In this document: positions 28,199 through 37,083 of the stretch, piece by piece
Layout of the letters: every line of letters begins with the position of its first letter
Position numbering within the stretch: position 1 is the first letter of the stretch
Assembly (NCBI GenBank): GCA_029261925.1
Contig: JAJDAJ010000026.1
Span: 1 to 64,000 of the forward strand
From: Deltaproteobacteria bacterium
GTDB taxonomy: Bacteria; Myxococcota_A; UBA9160; SZUA-336
DNA: 64,000 bases
Direction: 5' to 3'
Position numbers and translations under genes: made by a program
The notes under the pieces: generated by a model
Database searches by the model: none
Seen by the model: only the letters and a program-made list of their open reading frames with translations
Told to the model about the DNA's origin: nothing

Positions 28199-29059
28199 CT
28201 ACAGGCGCGTGTGGCGCAGCTCGCTCTCCAGGATCGCCTGGCAGCCGAGCTTCTCGAGCTCGTCCATCACGCGGTGCACCTCGGTCTTGGCGACCAGGAC
28301 CTTCACCGAGCGCCAGCGCGGGTCGGCGAGCTCCTGCACGGTGGGCGAGGAGAAGCCGGGTGTGATGCGCTTGGCGTCCTCGATCTGCTCGACCGGGCAG
28401 TTGTACTCGAGCAGCGAGTACTGGGCGGCGTGCAGCACGCCGTCGATGCGCCGCAGCAGCCGCTCCTGCAGCTCGACGTCGCGTGGCGCCGGGTTTCCGA
28501 TCAGCACCGCCTCGGCCTCGAGGATGGTCTCGATCTCGCGCAGGTCGTTCTCCTCGAGACTGCTGCCGGTCTCGACCAGCTCGACGATGCCATCGACCAG
28601 GCCGAGCATGACCATGACCTCGGTCGCGCCCTGGATCTCGAAGAGCTCCACCTCGGCGCCGGACCGCTCGAAGTGGGCGCGTGCCAGGCGCACGAACTTC
28701 GTGCCCACGCGCTTGCCGGCCAGGTCCGCGGCGCGCCGGTAGGGCTTGTCCTGGTGCACCGCGATCGAGAGCCGGCAGCGCCCGAAGCCGAGCTTCCGGT
28801 GCGTGACCACGTCGACGTCCTTCTCGGCGATGTTGTCGCTGCCCGTGATGCCCAGGTCCACCACGCGACCCGCGACGAGCACCGGGATGTCGCTCGCATT
28901 CGAGAAGATCACGTTGAGCCCGGTGTCGGAGCACTTGGCGTGCAGCCGACGTCCCTCGACGCGCACCCGGACGCCCGCGCCCTCCAGGATCTCGAGCGTC
29001 CGATCGCGGAGCCGGCCCTTCGACGGGACGGCGATTCGCAGCTCGCGGTCACTCAGCAT
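28199..29059 (-). CDS. hisG: ATP phosphoribosyltransferase, long form
   Basis: HisG catalyses the first step of histidine biosynthesis, joining ATP and PRPP. The 286-residue length includes the C-terminal ACT-like regulatory domain (SVKVLVAKTEVHRVMDELEK), so it is the long, HisZ-independent form that binds histidine as feedback inhibitor. LRIAVPSKGRLRDRTLEIL and VDLGITGSDNIAEKDVDVV are in the catalytic half, with VDGIVELVETGSSLEENDL at the PRPP loop. Its start overlaps the hisE stop by 11 nt. Confidence 0.97.
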   Translation of the reverse strand: MLSDRELRIAVPSKGRLRDRTLEILEGAGVRVRVEGRRLHAKCSDTGLNVIFSNASDIPVLVAGRVVDLGITGSDNIAEKDVDVVTHRKLGFGRCRLSIAVHQDKPYRRAADLAGKRVGTKFVRLARAHFERSGAEVELFEIQGATEVMVMLGLVDGIVELVETGSSLEENDLREIETILEAEAVLIGNPAPRDVELQERLLRRIDGVLHAAQYSLLEYNCPVEQIEDAKRITPGFSSPTVQELADPRWRSVKVLVAKTEVHRVMDELEKLGCQAILESELRHTRL

Positions 29060-29384
29060 GGCTCTTCCCCCGGGCCGCCTTCTCGGCGAGGCCGCCGGTG
29101 CCGAAGCGACCCTCGAGCTCCGCCCAGGCGCGGGCCGGAGACACGTCCACCGAGCCGAGCAGCACCAGCGTGTGGAAGAGCAGGTCCGCCGCCTCGTGCG
29201 CGACGTGCCCGGCGTCGTCGCCGGCGGCCGCCTCGATCAGCTCCTCGGCCTCCTCGCGGATCTTGGCCGCGATCGCCTCGTGCCCGCCGTCGAGGAGCCG
29301 CACCACGTAGCTGTCCGCAGGACGCTCGCGCCTGCGCGCGAGGATCACATCGTAGACGCGGTCGAGGATCTCGGCCCGGCTCAT
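29049..29384 (-). CDS. hisE: Phosphoribosyl-ATP pyrophosphatase
   Basis: HisE carries out the second step of histidine biosynthesis, removing pyrophosphate from PR-ATP. This is a 111-residue all-helical MazG-like protein: SYVVRLLDGGHEAIAAKIRE, EEAEELIEAA and HEAADLLFHTLVLLG carry the metal-binding EExxE and ExxD residues. It precedes and overlaps hisG, so the two first steps of the pathway are coupled. HisI is not fused here and is not seen in the window. Confidence 0.95.
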   Translation of the reverse strand: MSRAEILDRVYDVILARRRERPADSYVVRLLDGGHEAIAAKIREEAEELIEAAAGDDAGHVAHEAADLLFHTLVLLGSVDVSPARAWAELEGRFGTGGLAEKAARGKSHAE

Positions 29385-29452
29385 GGCGCGCCCAGTCTAG
29401 CCCCGCTGTCCAGGCACGCATCCCGCCCCGGAGCCGCGGCGACGGGAGTGGG

Positions 29453-29470
29453 TTCCTCAGCAGCCTGCTA
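29453..29470 (-). repeat. Dispersed ~20-bp repeat, copy B
   Basis: Read on the minus strand it is AGCAGGCTGCTGAGGAAC preceded by CT, differing by one base from copies C and D. It sits just upstream of the MBL-fold gene, between divergent genes. Confidence 0.6.
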
Positions 29471-29481
29471 GCATCGGCGCC

Positions 29482-30615
29482 ATGCGACAGGAGCAGGAGA
29501 AGGCCAGCGACGAGGTGACCGAGGTCGCCCCCGGCATCCTGCGCATGCAGCTCCCGGTGCACATCCCCGGACTCGGACACGTCAACTGCTACTGCCTGCT
29601 CGACGCCGACGGCGCCGCCGTGATCGACCCGGGGCTGCCCGGGAGCGGCACCTGGGAGGCGATCCAGGCGCGCCTGAAGCAGGCCGACCTGTCGCCGCGC
29701 CACATCCACACGGTCCTGGTCACCCACTCGCACCCCGACCACTTCGGGGGCGCGGTGCGCATCGCGCGCGAGTCGGGTGCGCGCGTGATCGCACATCGCG
29801 CGTTCGCCTTCGGAGCACCCAACCGCCGCCGCGACCGGCAGCCTCACTCGCACGCCCCGGCCGACCCGGCCCACGCGCACGCGGAGGCGTCGGCCGACGA
29901 CATCGCCGCGCACATCGAGCGCCTCGAGCACGAGCGCGCGCACGGCCCGCGGCGGGTGGCCTCGCTCTGGGCGGCCCTGAGGCGCATCTCGACGCCCGCG
30001 CCCTGGAAGAGCGACGCCGACCGCCCCTCGCTGCGGCACCGCTTCCGCCGCGCCATGATGCACAGCTTCGGCAAGGGCCGTTTCTTTCCCGAGATCACCC
30101 ACCACGTCGAGCACGGCGACGTGCTGCGCCTGGCGGGGCGCGAGTGGTTCGTGCTGCACACCCCGGGACACACCGCGGATCACATCTGCCTGCACGATCC
30201 CGACAGCGGTGCATTCATCTCGGGAGACCACGTGCTGCCCACGATCACCCCGCACATCGGCGGAATCTCCTACGTGCGCGACCCGCTGCGCTCCTTCTTC
30301 TACTCCCTCGATCGCGTGGGCGAGATCCGTGACGTGCGCAAGGCCTTGCCCGCGCACGGCCACCCGTTCGAGGACCTGCAGGGGCGCTGCGAGGCGATCA
30401 AGGCGCACCACCACGAACGCCTCGGGATGCTCGAGCAGATCGCCCGTCAGGTCGGCCCGGCCGACGTGAACACGTACATGAAGGGTCTGTTCCGGGAGCG
30501 AAGCTGGGGCGACATGGCCGAGAGCGAGACCTACGCGCACCTGGAACACCTGCGACTCGAGGGCCGCGCCGGGGCGCACCGCGATCCCGACGGCCGCCTC
30601 ATCTACGAGATCTGA
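29482..30615 (+). CDS. MBL-fold metallohydrolase with His-rich insertion
   Basis: This 377-residue metallo-beta-lactamase fold protein has the metal motif VTHSHPDHFGGAVRIA (~80-95), PGHTADHICLHDPDSGAFIS with the following GDHVLP, and a late histidine in LPAHGHPFEDL. Between the first two motifs lies an insertion of about 75 residues that is His/Arg-rich (QPHSHAPADPAHAHAE, then a basic helical stretch). The C-terminal ~100 residues form the winged-helix-like tail (AIKAHHHERLGML) seen in LACTB2-type thioesterase/nuclease relatives. It is 2 nt upstream of truD. Confidence 0.88.
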   Translation: MRQEQEKASDEVTEVAPGILRMQLPVHIPGLGHVNCYCLLDADGAAVIDPGLPGSGTWEAIQARLKQADLSPRHIHTVLVTHSHPDHFGGAVRIARESGARVIAHRAFAFGAPNRRRDRQPHSHAPADPAHAHAEASADDIAAHIERLEHERAHGPRRVASLWAALRRISTPAPWKSDADRPSLRHRFRRAMMHSFGKGRFFPEITHHVEHGDVLRLAGREWFVLHTPGHTADHICLHDPDSGAFISGDHVLPTITPHIGGISYVRDPLRSFFYSLDRVGEIRDVRKALPAHGHPFEDLQGRCEAIKAHHHERLGMLEQIARQVGPADVNTYMKGLFRERSWGDMAESETYAHLEHLRLEGRAGAHRDPDGRLIYEI

Positions 30616-30617
30616 TC

Positions 30618-31781
30618 GTGGCGTCGCTGCGCCCGGGACCCGCGCACTTCCGGGTGGTCGAGATCCCCGCGTACGCGCCCTGTGGCGCGGGCGAGCACCT
30701 CTGGATCGAGATCGAGAAGGAGAACCTGACCACCGACGCCGCCGCCGCGGCGCTGGCGCGCGCCTGCGGTCGCGCCCCGCGCGATGTCGGATTCGCCGGC
30801 CGCAAGGACCGGCACGCGATCACGCGCCAGTGGCTCAGCGTGCACTTCGGCGACGCCGACGATCTGGGCCGCATCGAGGTGCCGCGCAGCGCGCGCCTGG
30901 AGGTGCGCGAGGTCTCGCGCCACCGCAACAAGCTCAAGCCCGGTCACCTGCGCGGGAACCGCTTCGATCTCGACCTCGACGCGCCGGCCTCGCTGGCACC
31001 CGGGCTGCGCGAGCGGCTCGCGCGGCTCGGGCACGAGGGCGCGCGCAACCGCTTCGGTTCACAGCGCTTCGGGACGCACGGCTCGAGCCTGCGGATCGCC
31101 CGCGCCTGGGCCAGCGGCGACCTCGATTTCGCGGTCGCGCACGTCATCGATCCCGCAGGGGGCTGGCGACCGGGCGAGCCGCTGCCCGCGGCCCGCCCGC
31201 CCGGGCCTGTGGGCGTGCTCCTGGCCGCCCTGCGCCGCGACCCGCACGACCCCGCCGGCGCGCTGCGCGCCGCCGGGAAGCGCTACCGCAAGCTGATCGC
31301 GAGCGCGGCCCAGGCCGCCGTGTTCAATGCGGTGCTCGACGCGCGCGAGCAGCGCGGTCTGCTGCACCGGCTCCGTGCGGGGGACATCGCGGTGGGCCCC
31401 CGCGGCGGCCCCTTCCTGTGCACGGCCTCCGACCTCGAGGACCTGCAGCGGCGCGTGGCGCCGGGCGTGCTCGAGATCCGCGCCAGCGCGCCGCTACCCG
31501 GGCACAAGCTGTCGCCTCCGGGCGACGACGTGGACCGTGAGGAGCGCGCCTGGTCGGCGCCCGCCGGCATCGACTGGGCGTGGCTGAGCAGCGGCCCGCT
31601 CGCCAGCTCCGGAGAGCGCCGTCCGCTGGTGATCCCGTTCCTCGAGCCGCCCGTCCTCGAGACCACCACCGACGGTCTCACACTGCGCATGGCGCTGCCG
31701 GCCGGCGCGTTCGCGACCGAGGTCCTGACGCAGATCGGTGTGGAGCTGCCCGCGTCCCGGGCCGCGGCAGCGCCGGGCTGA
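30618..31781 (+). CDS. truD: tRNA pseudouridine(13) synthase TruD
   Basis: TruD isomerises U13 of tRNA-Glu to pseudouridine. Its motifs are PAHFRVVEIPAYAPCGAGEH, VGFAGRKDRHAITRQWLSV (catalytic Asp in GRKDR, ~64), RHRNKLKPGHLRGNRFDLDL and ARNRFGSQRFGTHG. The LIASAAQAAVFNAVLDAREQ helix and the TRUD insertion domain follow. The length is 387. The GTG start lies 2 nt after the MBL gene stop, so the two are co-transcribed. It converges on the histidine kinase gene with only a 7-nt gap. Confidence 0.95.
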   Translation: MASLRPGPAHFRVVEIPAYAPCGAGEHLWIEIEKENLTTDAAAAALARACGRAPRDVGFAGRKDRHAITRQWLSVHFGDADDLGRIEVPRSARLEVREVSRHRNKLKPGHLRGNRFDLDLDAPASLAPGLRERLARLGHEGARNRFGSQRFGTHGSSLRIARAWASGDLDFAVAHVIDPAGGWRPGEPLPAARPPGPVGVLLAALRRDPHDPAGALRAAGKRYRKLIASAAQAAVFNAVLDAREQRGLLHRLRAGDIAVGPRGGPFLCTASDLEDLQRRVAPGVLEIRASAPLPGHKLSPPGDDVDREERAWSAPAGIDWAWLSSGPLASSGERRPLVIPFLEPPVLETTTDGLTLRMALPAGAFATEVLTQIGVELPASRAAAAPG

Positions 31782-31788
31782 GGCGACC

Positions 31789-33321
31789 TCAGCACGCCGG
31801 CAGGCGCACCTCGAAGAGCGCACCTCCGCCGGGCCGGGCGTCGCTGCGGATGCTGCCGCCCAGATCGTGGACGATGCTGCGAGCGATCGACAGGCCCAGG
31901 CCCGTGTGCGACTCGCCCCCCACCCCCGCCGGACGGTGGCTGAAGAAGCGCTCGAAGACGCGCTCGCGGTGCGCCTCGCAGACGCCCGGGCCGCGGTCGA
32001 GCACGCGCAGCAGCGCCTCGGGCCCGCTGCGACACACCTCCACGTCGACGGGCGCATCGCAGGGGCTGAAGCCGATCGCGTTGGCGATCAGGTTCTCGAG
32101 GACCTGACCGAGGCGCACCGGCGGCGCCTCCACGCAGACGCCTGGACCCGGCGTCACGCGCACGTCGTGGCCGGTCGCCAGCGACTGCGCGCGCGCGACG
32201 CCCGCGGCGATCGCGCCCAGCTCGATGCGCTCGGCGGGCTCGGCGTCGGCCCCGGCGTCGAGCCGGCCGAGCTCGCGCAGGCTGACGAGCATGGCGTCCA
32301 TGCGCGCGACCTCGCGCTGGATCAGCCCCACGAAGCGCTCGCGCTCGGTTCCCGCGGCGGCGTCGAGTGCCATCTCCGCGGCGGTGCGGATGGACGCCAG
32401 CGGGTTGCGGAACTCGTGCGCGACGTCGGCGGCGAACGCCTCGGCGAACTGCACGCGCTCGTGCAGGCGCGTGCGCAGGGTCTCGAGCGCCGCGGCGAGG
32501 TCGGCGATCTCGTCGTCGCGGGCCGCGGTCTCGAAGCGCCCCACCGTCGTGCCGCGTCCGTCGAGCATGCGGGCGGCCTGGTCGCGAAGCGAGCGTAGCG
32601 GGCGCGCGATCGTGCGCGAGACGATCAGCGAGAGCACGACCGCCAGCGCCGCCGAGAGCAGCACCAGGCGCAGCGCCCCCAGGCGCAGCTCGTAGAGCGC
32701 CTGGAGGATGCGCCACGTGGACTGCGCGACCAGCACCGCTCCCGTCACGCGCCCGCTGTCGTCGCGCACGGGCACCGCGCTGTAGAGGGTGACGGAGCGC
32801 TGCCCGCCCGACGAGATGCGCGTCGCGGCGCCGTAGCGTCCCGCCAGCGCGGCACGCACCTCGGGCCCGAGCAGCGGACCGCCCGCGGCGTAGAGATCGG
32901 CCGCGGAGTGCGGCGCCGCCGGCGCGCGCAGCCGGCGCCAGAGCCGGAACGGCAGCGCCGCGGCGCGGTAGAGCCAGCCGTCGCGCGGCGAGGCCGCCCG
33001 CGTCGCGGCGGATCCGGGCGCGCCGCCGCGCTCGCCCGAGCCGCGCACCGAGTCCGCGATCGCGCGTCCCGCCGCATCCACCACCCGGATCCGCGCGTCC
33101 GAGCGCTGCCCCAGGGCCGAGAGCGCGCGCTCCGCGATGCCGGAGTCGAGCGCCGCTCCCGAGAGCGCCGACGCGAGCATGCGCGCCTGCTGCGCCATCA
33201 CGCGCTCCTGGTCCTCGAGCAGCCGACGCTCGTGGGCGTCCAGGAAGAGCAGCCCGCCGGCAGGCAGGAAGACGAGCAGCGCGTTGAACGCGAGCAGCCG
33301 GGTCCGGATCCCCGGTCTCAA
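31789..33321 (-). CDS. pdsS: Dedicated sortase system histidine kinase
   Basis: The 510-residue membrane sensor kinase has an N-terminal helix (LLAFNALLVFLPAGGLLFL), a ~190-residue extracytoplasmic domain, a second helix near 225-245, a HAMP region (SRTIARPLRSLRDQ), the phosphoacceptor box FAADVAHEFRNPLASI (His ~302), and the ATP domain with NLIANAIGFSP, LDRGPGV and GLGLSIARSIVHDLGGSI. It is encoded with its regulator beside a class GN sortase and its VIT/vWA target, the known 'proteobacterial dedicated sortase' arrangement. TTG at 33321 overlaps the regulator's TGA. Confidence 0.85.
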   Translation of the reverse strand: MRPGIRTRLLAFNALLVFLPAGGLLFLDAHERRLLEDQERVMAQQARMLASALSGAALDSGIAERALSALGQRSDARIRVVDAAGRAIADSVRGSGERGGAPGSAATRAASPRDGWLYRAAALPFRLWRRLRAPAAPHSAADLYAAGGPLLGPEVRAALAGRYGAATRISSGGQRSVTLYSAVPVRDDSGRVTGAVLVAQSTWRILQALYELRLGALRLVLLSAALAVVLSLIVSRTIARPLRSLRDQAARMLDGRGTTVGRFETAARDDEIADLAAALETLRTRLHERVQFAEAFAADVAHEFRNPLASIRTAAEMALDAAAGTERERFVGLIQREVARMDAMLVSLRELGRLDAGADAEPAERIELGAIAAGVARAQSLATGHDVRVTPGPGVCVEAPPVRLGQVLENLIANAIGFSPCDAPVDVEVCRSGPEALLRVLDRGPGVCEAHRERVFERFFSHRPAGVGGESHTGLGLSIARSIVHDLGGSIRSDARPGGGALFEVRLPAC

Positions 33322-34055
33322 TCGAGATCGCCGCGGGTGCAGAGCCGGTACCCCAGGCCGTGCACGGTGTCGAGAGCGCGGAAGCGCGGATCCACGCGCT
33401 CGAACTTGCGCCGCATGCGCCGCACGTGGCTGTCGATGGTTCGCTCGCTCACGTAGACGTCCTCGGGATAGCCGGCCTCGATCAGCTGGCGGCGCGTCTT
33501 GACGTGTCCGGGGTAGCGTACGAGCGCGCGCAGCACGCGGAACTCGGTGACGGTGAGCGGGACCGCGACGCCCTTCCAGGTCGCCGTGTAGCGCTGCAGG
33601 TCCAGATCGATGCCCTCCGCGCTCAGGCGGCGCTCCTCGAGCGCTGCCGTGTCGGCGTCGTGTCCGGCGCGGCGCAGCAGGACCTTCACGCGCGCCAGCA
33701 GCTCGCGCATCGAGAACGGCTTGCAGAGGTAGTCGTCCCCGCCGATCTCCAGCCCGAGGACCCGGTCGACCTCGTCGTCGCGCGAGCTCAGGAAGAGGAT
33801 CGGCACGCGGGCATCGCGGGCGCGCAGCCGCCGGCACAGGTCGAGGCCGTCGAGCTCCGGCATGACGATGTCGAGCACGACCACGTCGGGGAGTCCCGTC
33901 CCCCAGGCGTCCCAGGCCGCGCGGCCGCCGGGCCAGGTCTCGACCTCGTAGCCCCCACGGCGCAGGGCGAAGCCCACCGTCTCGCGGATCGTGAGCTCGT
34001 CGTCCACCACGGCCACGCGCGCGCCGGCCGCCACATCTCCGCCACATCCGGTCAT
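33318..34055 (-). CDS. pdsR: Dedicated sortase system response regulator (OmpR/PhoB type)
   Basis: This is a 245-residue two-domain regulator. The receiver has the acidic pair VAVVDDE (Asp18/19), the phosphorylated Asp62 in VVVLDIVMPELDGLDL and Lys112 in DDYLCKPFSM. The C-terminal winged helix carries LTVTEFRVLRALVRYPGHV, the recognition helix SERTIDSHVRRMRRKF and the wing DTVHGLGYRL. The histidine kinase follows with a 4-nt overlap, and the sortase target gene is divergent 89 bp away. The shared intergenic region is the likely binding site. Confidence 0.9.
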   Translation of the reverse strand: MTGCGGDVAAGARVAVVDDELTIRETVGFALRRGGYEVETWPGGRAAWDAWGTGLPDVVVLDIVMPELDGLDLCRRLRARDARVPILFLSSRDDEVDRVLGLEIGGDDYLCKPFSMRELLARVKVLLRRAGHDADTAALEERRLSAEGIDLDLQRYTATWKGVAVPLTVTEFRVLRALVRYPGHVKTRRQLIEAGYPEDVYVSERTIDSHVRRMRRKFERVDPRFRALDTVHGLGYRLCTRGDLD

Positions 34056-34144
34056 GAGATCTCCCCGGCTCGGCGCATTCGACGCCTCGATCGGAGCGTT
34101 GATTCGGGTAGGGCCCCGGAACCGCGGGCCCGGGAGGAGCCGTC

Positions 34145-36118
34145 ATGCATCTCGTTGCCGTCCTCGTCCGCGTCGCCGTCGCCGGACTCGCCCTGCTGGC
34201 CGTGCTGAGCGCCCGGGCCGATCCCGGATTCGAGCCGACCAGCGGCACCCTGCTGGTCCGGACGTCCCCGGACACGCCGCCCCTGCCGGTGCCGGCGCTG
34301 GACACGCGCATCGGGGTGCGCGTGACCGGTCCGGTGGCGCGCACCCGCGTCACCCAGCGCTTCGCCAATCCCACCGGCCTCTGGCTCGAGGGCGTGTACG
34401 TGTTCCCGCTGCCGGACGACGCGGCGGTCGATCACCTGGAGATGCACGTCGGCGGGCGCGTGATCGAGGGGCGGATCGAGGAGCGTGAGCAGGCGCGGCG
34501 GAGCTACGAGCGGGCGCGTGCCGGCGGGCAGCGCGCCTCGCTGGTGGAGCAGGAGCGCCCGAACCTCTTCACCGCGTCGCTGGCGAACATCGGGCCCGAC
34601 GACGCGATCGAGGTGGTGATCGAGTACCAGCACACACTGCGCTGGGACGCGGGTCGCATGGAGCTGCGGCTGCCGCTCGTGGCCGCGCCGCGCTACCTGC
34701 CGGGCGGGGGGCCGGAGACGCCCGGGGCCGGGCACGAGGCCAGCGGGCACGCGGTGCCGGGGATCGCCGCGCCGGGGGCGCGCATCGAGATCGAGATCGA
34801 CGCCGGTGTGCCCGTCGCGAGCATCACGAGTCCCTCGCACGCGCCCCTCATCGAGCGCACCGGACCGGCGCAGCTGCGGGTCGAGCTGGACGGTGTGCCC
34901 TGCGATCGGGACCTCGTGCTCGTCTGGGAGCTGGAGGCGAGCGACGATTCGCTGCTCGCGGCCTTCACCGAGCAGCGAGACGACGGCGTCTACGCGCTGC
35001 TGATGCTCGTGCCTCCCGCGGCCCCGCGACCGCGCCGGCTGGTGCGCGAGATCGTCTTCGTGGTCGACACCTCCGGCTCGATGAGCGGCGCCTCGATCGA
35101 GCAGGGCCGCGCCGCACTGGCCCTCGCGCTCGACGCGCTGGCGCCGGACGACTTCTTCAACGTGATCGAGTTCGACTCGACGACGCGCCGGCTCTTCCCC
35201 GGCAGCGTTCGCGCCGCGCCGGAGATGCTGCGCCACGCCCGCCACAGGATCGCGCGCCTCCAGGCCGACGGCGGTACCGAGATGCTGCCGGCGCTCGAGG
35301 CGGCGCTGATCGACGAGGGCCACGGCGTGGACGTGCGACAGATCGTGTTCATCACCGACGGCGCGGTCGGCAACGAGTCGCGCCTGTTCGAGACGCTCGC
35401 GCGCGGCCTGGGCCGCAGCCGGCTGTTCACCGTGGGAATCGGCAGCGCGCCCAGCAGCTACTTCATGCGCCGCGCGGCGCGTCACGGGCGCGGGAGCTTC
35501 ACCTACGTGGGGCGGACCGACGAGGTAGGCGAGCGCATGGGCGACCTGCTCGAGAAGCTCGAGCGCCCGCTGCTGCGCGACGTCGAGGTGCGCTGGGCCG
35601 ATCCGGCCGAGGCGTGGCCGGAGCGCGTCGCGGACCTGTACGCGGGGGAGCCGGTGCTCGTGACCGCTCGCCTGCCGCGCGCGAGCGGCGAGGTCCGGGT
35701 GAGCGGGCACGACGGAGAGGGCGCCTGGAGCGTGCGCGCCGCGCTCGACGCTCCGCGGGACGGGCTCGGCATTCACCGGCTCTGGGCGCGCCGCCGGATC
35801 GAGTCGCTCATGGACGGACTGGCCAGTGGCGCCGACGCCTCCGCGGTGCGCGCGGAGGTGGTGGAGCTGGCTCTTCGACACCATCTGGTGTCGAAATGGA
35901 CCAGCCTCGTGGCCGTGGAGCGCACGCCCGCGCGCCCGCGCGGCGCACCGGGGGCCAGCGGCCGCGTGGCGACCGCGATCCCGCACGGCTGGGGCCTGCC
36001 CGGCAGCCTGCCGCAGGGAGGCAGTCCCGCTCCACTGCTCCTGCTGCTGGGGACGGGCCTGGCGCTGGTCGGGTCGCTCTGGCTGGGCCTCCAGCAGCTC
36101 GGCCGGTGCGAGCCGTGA
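34145..36118 (+). CDS. Sortase target protein with VIT and vWA domains
   Basis: This 657-residue secreted, surface-anchored protein has a signal peptide (residues 1-25). A VIT domain follows (IGVRVTGPVARTRVTQRFAN, GVYVFPLPDDAAVDHLEM, ASLANIGPDDAIEVVIEYQH). Next is a von Willebrand A domain with the MIDAS motif IVFVVDTSGSMSG (~303-315). It ends with a sorting signal: LPQGGS (~622), a leucine-rich helix, and a short tail GLQQLGRCEP. It matches the inter-alpha-trypsin-inhibitor-like targets of marine proteobacterial sortases. LPQGG replaces the usual LPQTA/LPxTG form. An RBS GGAGG precedes the ATG. The sortase overlaps by 4 nt. Confidence 0.92.
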   Translation: MHLVAVLVRVAVAGLALLAVLSARADPGFEPTSGTLLVRTSPDTPPLPVPALDTRIGVRVTGPVARTRVTQRFANPTGLWLEGVYVFPLPDDAAVDHLEMHVGGRVIEGRIEEREQARRSYERARAGGQRASLVEQERPNLFTASLANIGPDDAIEVVIEYQHTLRWDAGRMELRLPLVAAPRYLPGGGPETPGAGHEASGHAVPGIAAPGARIEIEIDAGVPVASITSPSHAPLIERTGPAQLRVELDGVPCDRDLVLVWELEASDDSLLAAFTEQRDDGVYALLMLVPPAAPRPRRLVREIVFVVDTSGSMSGASIEQGRAALALALDALAPDDFFNVIEFDSTTRRLFPGSVRAAPEMLRHARHRIARLQADGGTEMLPALEAALIDEGHGVDVRQIVFITDGAVGNESRLFETLARGLGRSRLFTVGIGSAPSSYFMRRAARHGRGSFTYVGRTDEVGERMGDLLEKLERPLLRDVEVRWADPAEAWPERVADLYAGEPVLVTARLPRASGEVRVSGHDGEGAWSVRAALDAPRDGLGIHRLWARRRIESLMDGLASGADASAVRAEVVELALRHHLVSKWTSLVAVERTPARPRGAPGASGRVATAIPHGWGLPGSLPQGGSPAPLLLLLGTGLALVGSLWLGLQQLGRCEP

Positions 36119-37083
36119 GCCCGCGGCGCGCGGGCGCGCTCGCCCTGCTCGCGGTGGGCGCGCTCGCGCTCGCCGCGGGCGTCTGGATCCCCGCGAAGGC
36201 CGTACTCGCCCAGCTGCTGCTCGAGCGCGCCTGGACCTCCGCGCGGGCCGGCGCGGACAGGCCACGCCCCTGGCCCTGGGCCGACACCACGCCGCTCGTG
36301 CGCCTGCGCGCGCCGCGGCTCGGCGTCGAGCGGATCGTGCTCGCGGGCGGGTCCGGGCGCACGCTGGCCTTCGGCCCCGGGCACGTCGACGGAACGGCGC
36401 GTCCGGGTGCGGCGGGCAACGCCGCGATCGCGGGGCATCGCGACACGCACTTCCGCTTCCTGCGCGAGCTGGTGCGCGGCGACGAGATCGAGGTCGAGCG
36501 GCCGGACGGCTCCGTGCGCCGCTACGCGGTCGTGTCCGCGCGCGTCACCCACGAGCACGACGTCGGCGTGCTGGACCCGAGCGGGCCCACGCGCCTCACC
36601 CTGATCACCTGTCACCCCTTCGACACGCCGCTGCCCGGCGGCCCCGGCCGCTACGTGGTCGAGGCCCGCGAGCTCAGGAGCGAATCGAGTCCCAGGCGGC
36701 CCGCACGTCGGCGGACGACACGTCGTCGCGGATCACGACGCGGCCCGGCCCCGCGGGCAACACGAGGCGCACGCGCCCGCCGGCGACCTTCTTGTCGAGC
36801 TGCATGGCCTCGAGCAGCACGTCGCCGGACGGCAGGGCCGCGCTCGTCGCCAGACCGACCGCCTCCAGCACCTCGCGCACGCGCCCGGCCAGGTCCGCGT
36901 CGCAAAGGCCCAGCCGCACGGCCAGCTGGCTCGCCGCCAGCATCCCCAGCGCGACCGCCTCGCCGTGCAGGATCTCGCCGAAGCCCACGCTCGCCTCGAT
37001 GGCGTGGCCGAAGGTGTGTCCGAAGTTCAGGTGTGCGCGGACGCCGGCCTCGCGCTCGTCGGCGATCACGACCGCCGCCTTGA
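36115..37083 (+). CDS. Class GN sortase with read-through C-terminus overlapping aroB
   Basis: This transpeptidase is expected to process the LPQGG signal of the preceding protein. It has one N-terminal helix (GALALLAVGALALAAGVWIP), the catalytic His in AAIAGHRDTHFRFLRELV (~108), Cys in RLTLITCHPFDTPLPGGPG (~166) and Arg in GRYVVEARE (~179). A normal member ends near here (~190 aa, about 36675). Instead the frame stays open for ~135 more codons, giving an Arg-rich extension encoded entirely antisense to the 3' half of aroB. Either a stop codon was lost or the protein carries a spurious tail. GTG start overlaps the target gene stop. Confidence 0.88.
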   Translation: MSPRRAGALALLAVGALALAAGVWIPAKAVLAQLLLERAWTSARAGADRPRPWPWADTTPLVRLRAPRLGVERIVLAGGSGRTLAFGPGHVDGTARPGAAGNAAIAGHRDTHFRFLRELVRGDEIEVERPDGSVRRYAVVSARVTHEHDVGVLDPSGPTRLTLITCHPFDTPLPGGPGRYVVEARELRSESSPRRPARRRTTRRRGSRRGPAPRATRGARARRRPSCRAAWPRAARRRTAGPRSSPDRPPPAPRARARPGPRRKGPAARPAGSPPASPARPPRRAGSRRSPRSPRWRGRRCVRSSGVRGRRPRARRRSRPPP

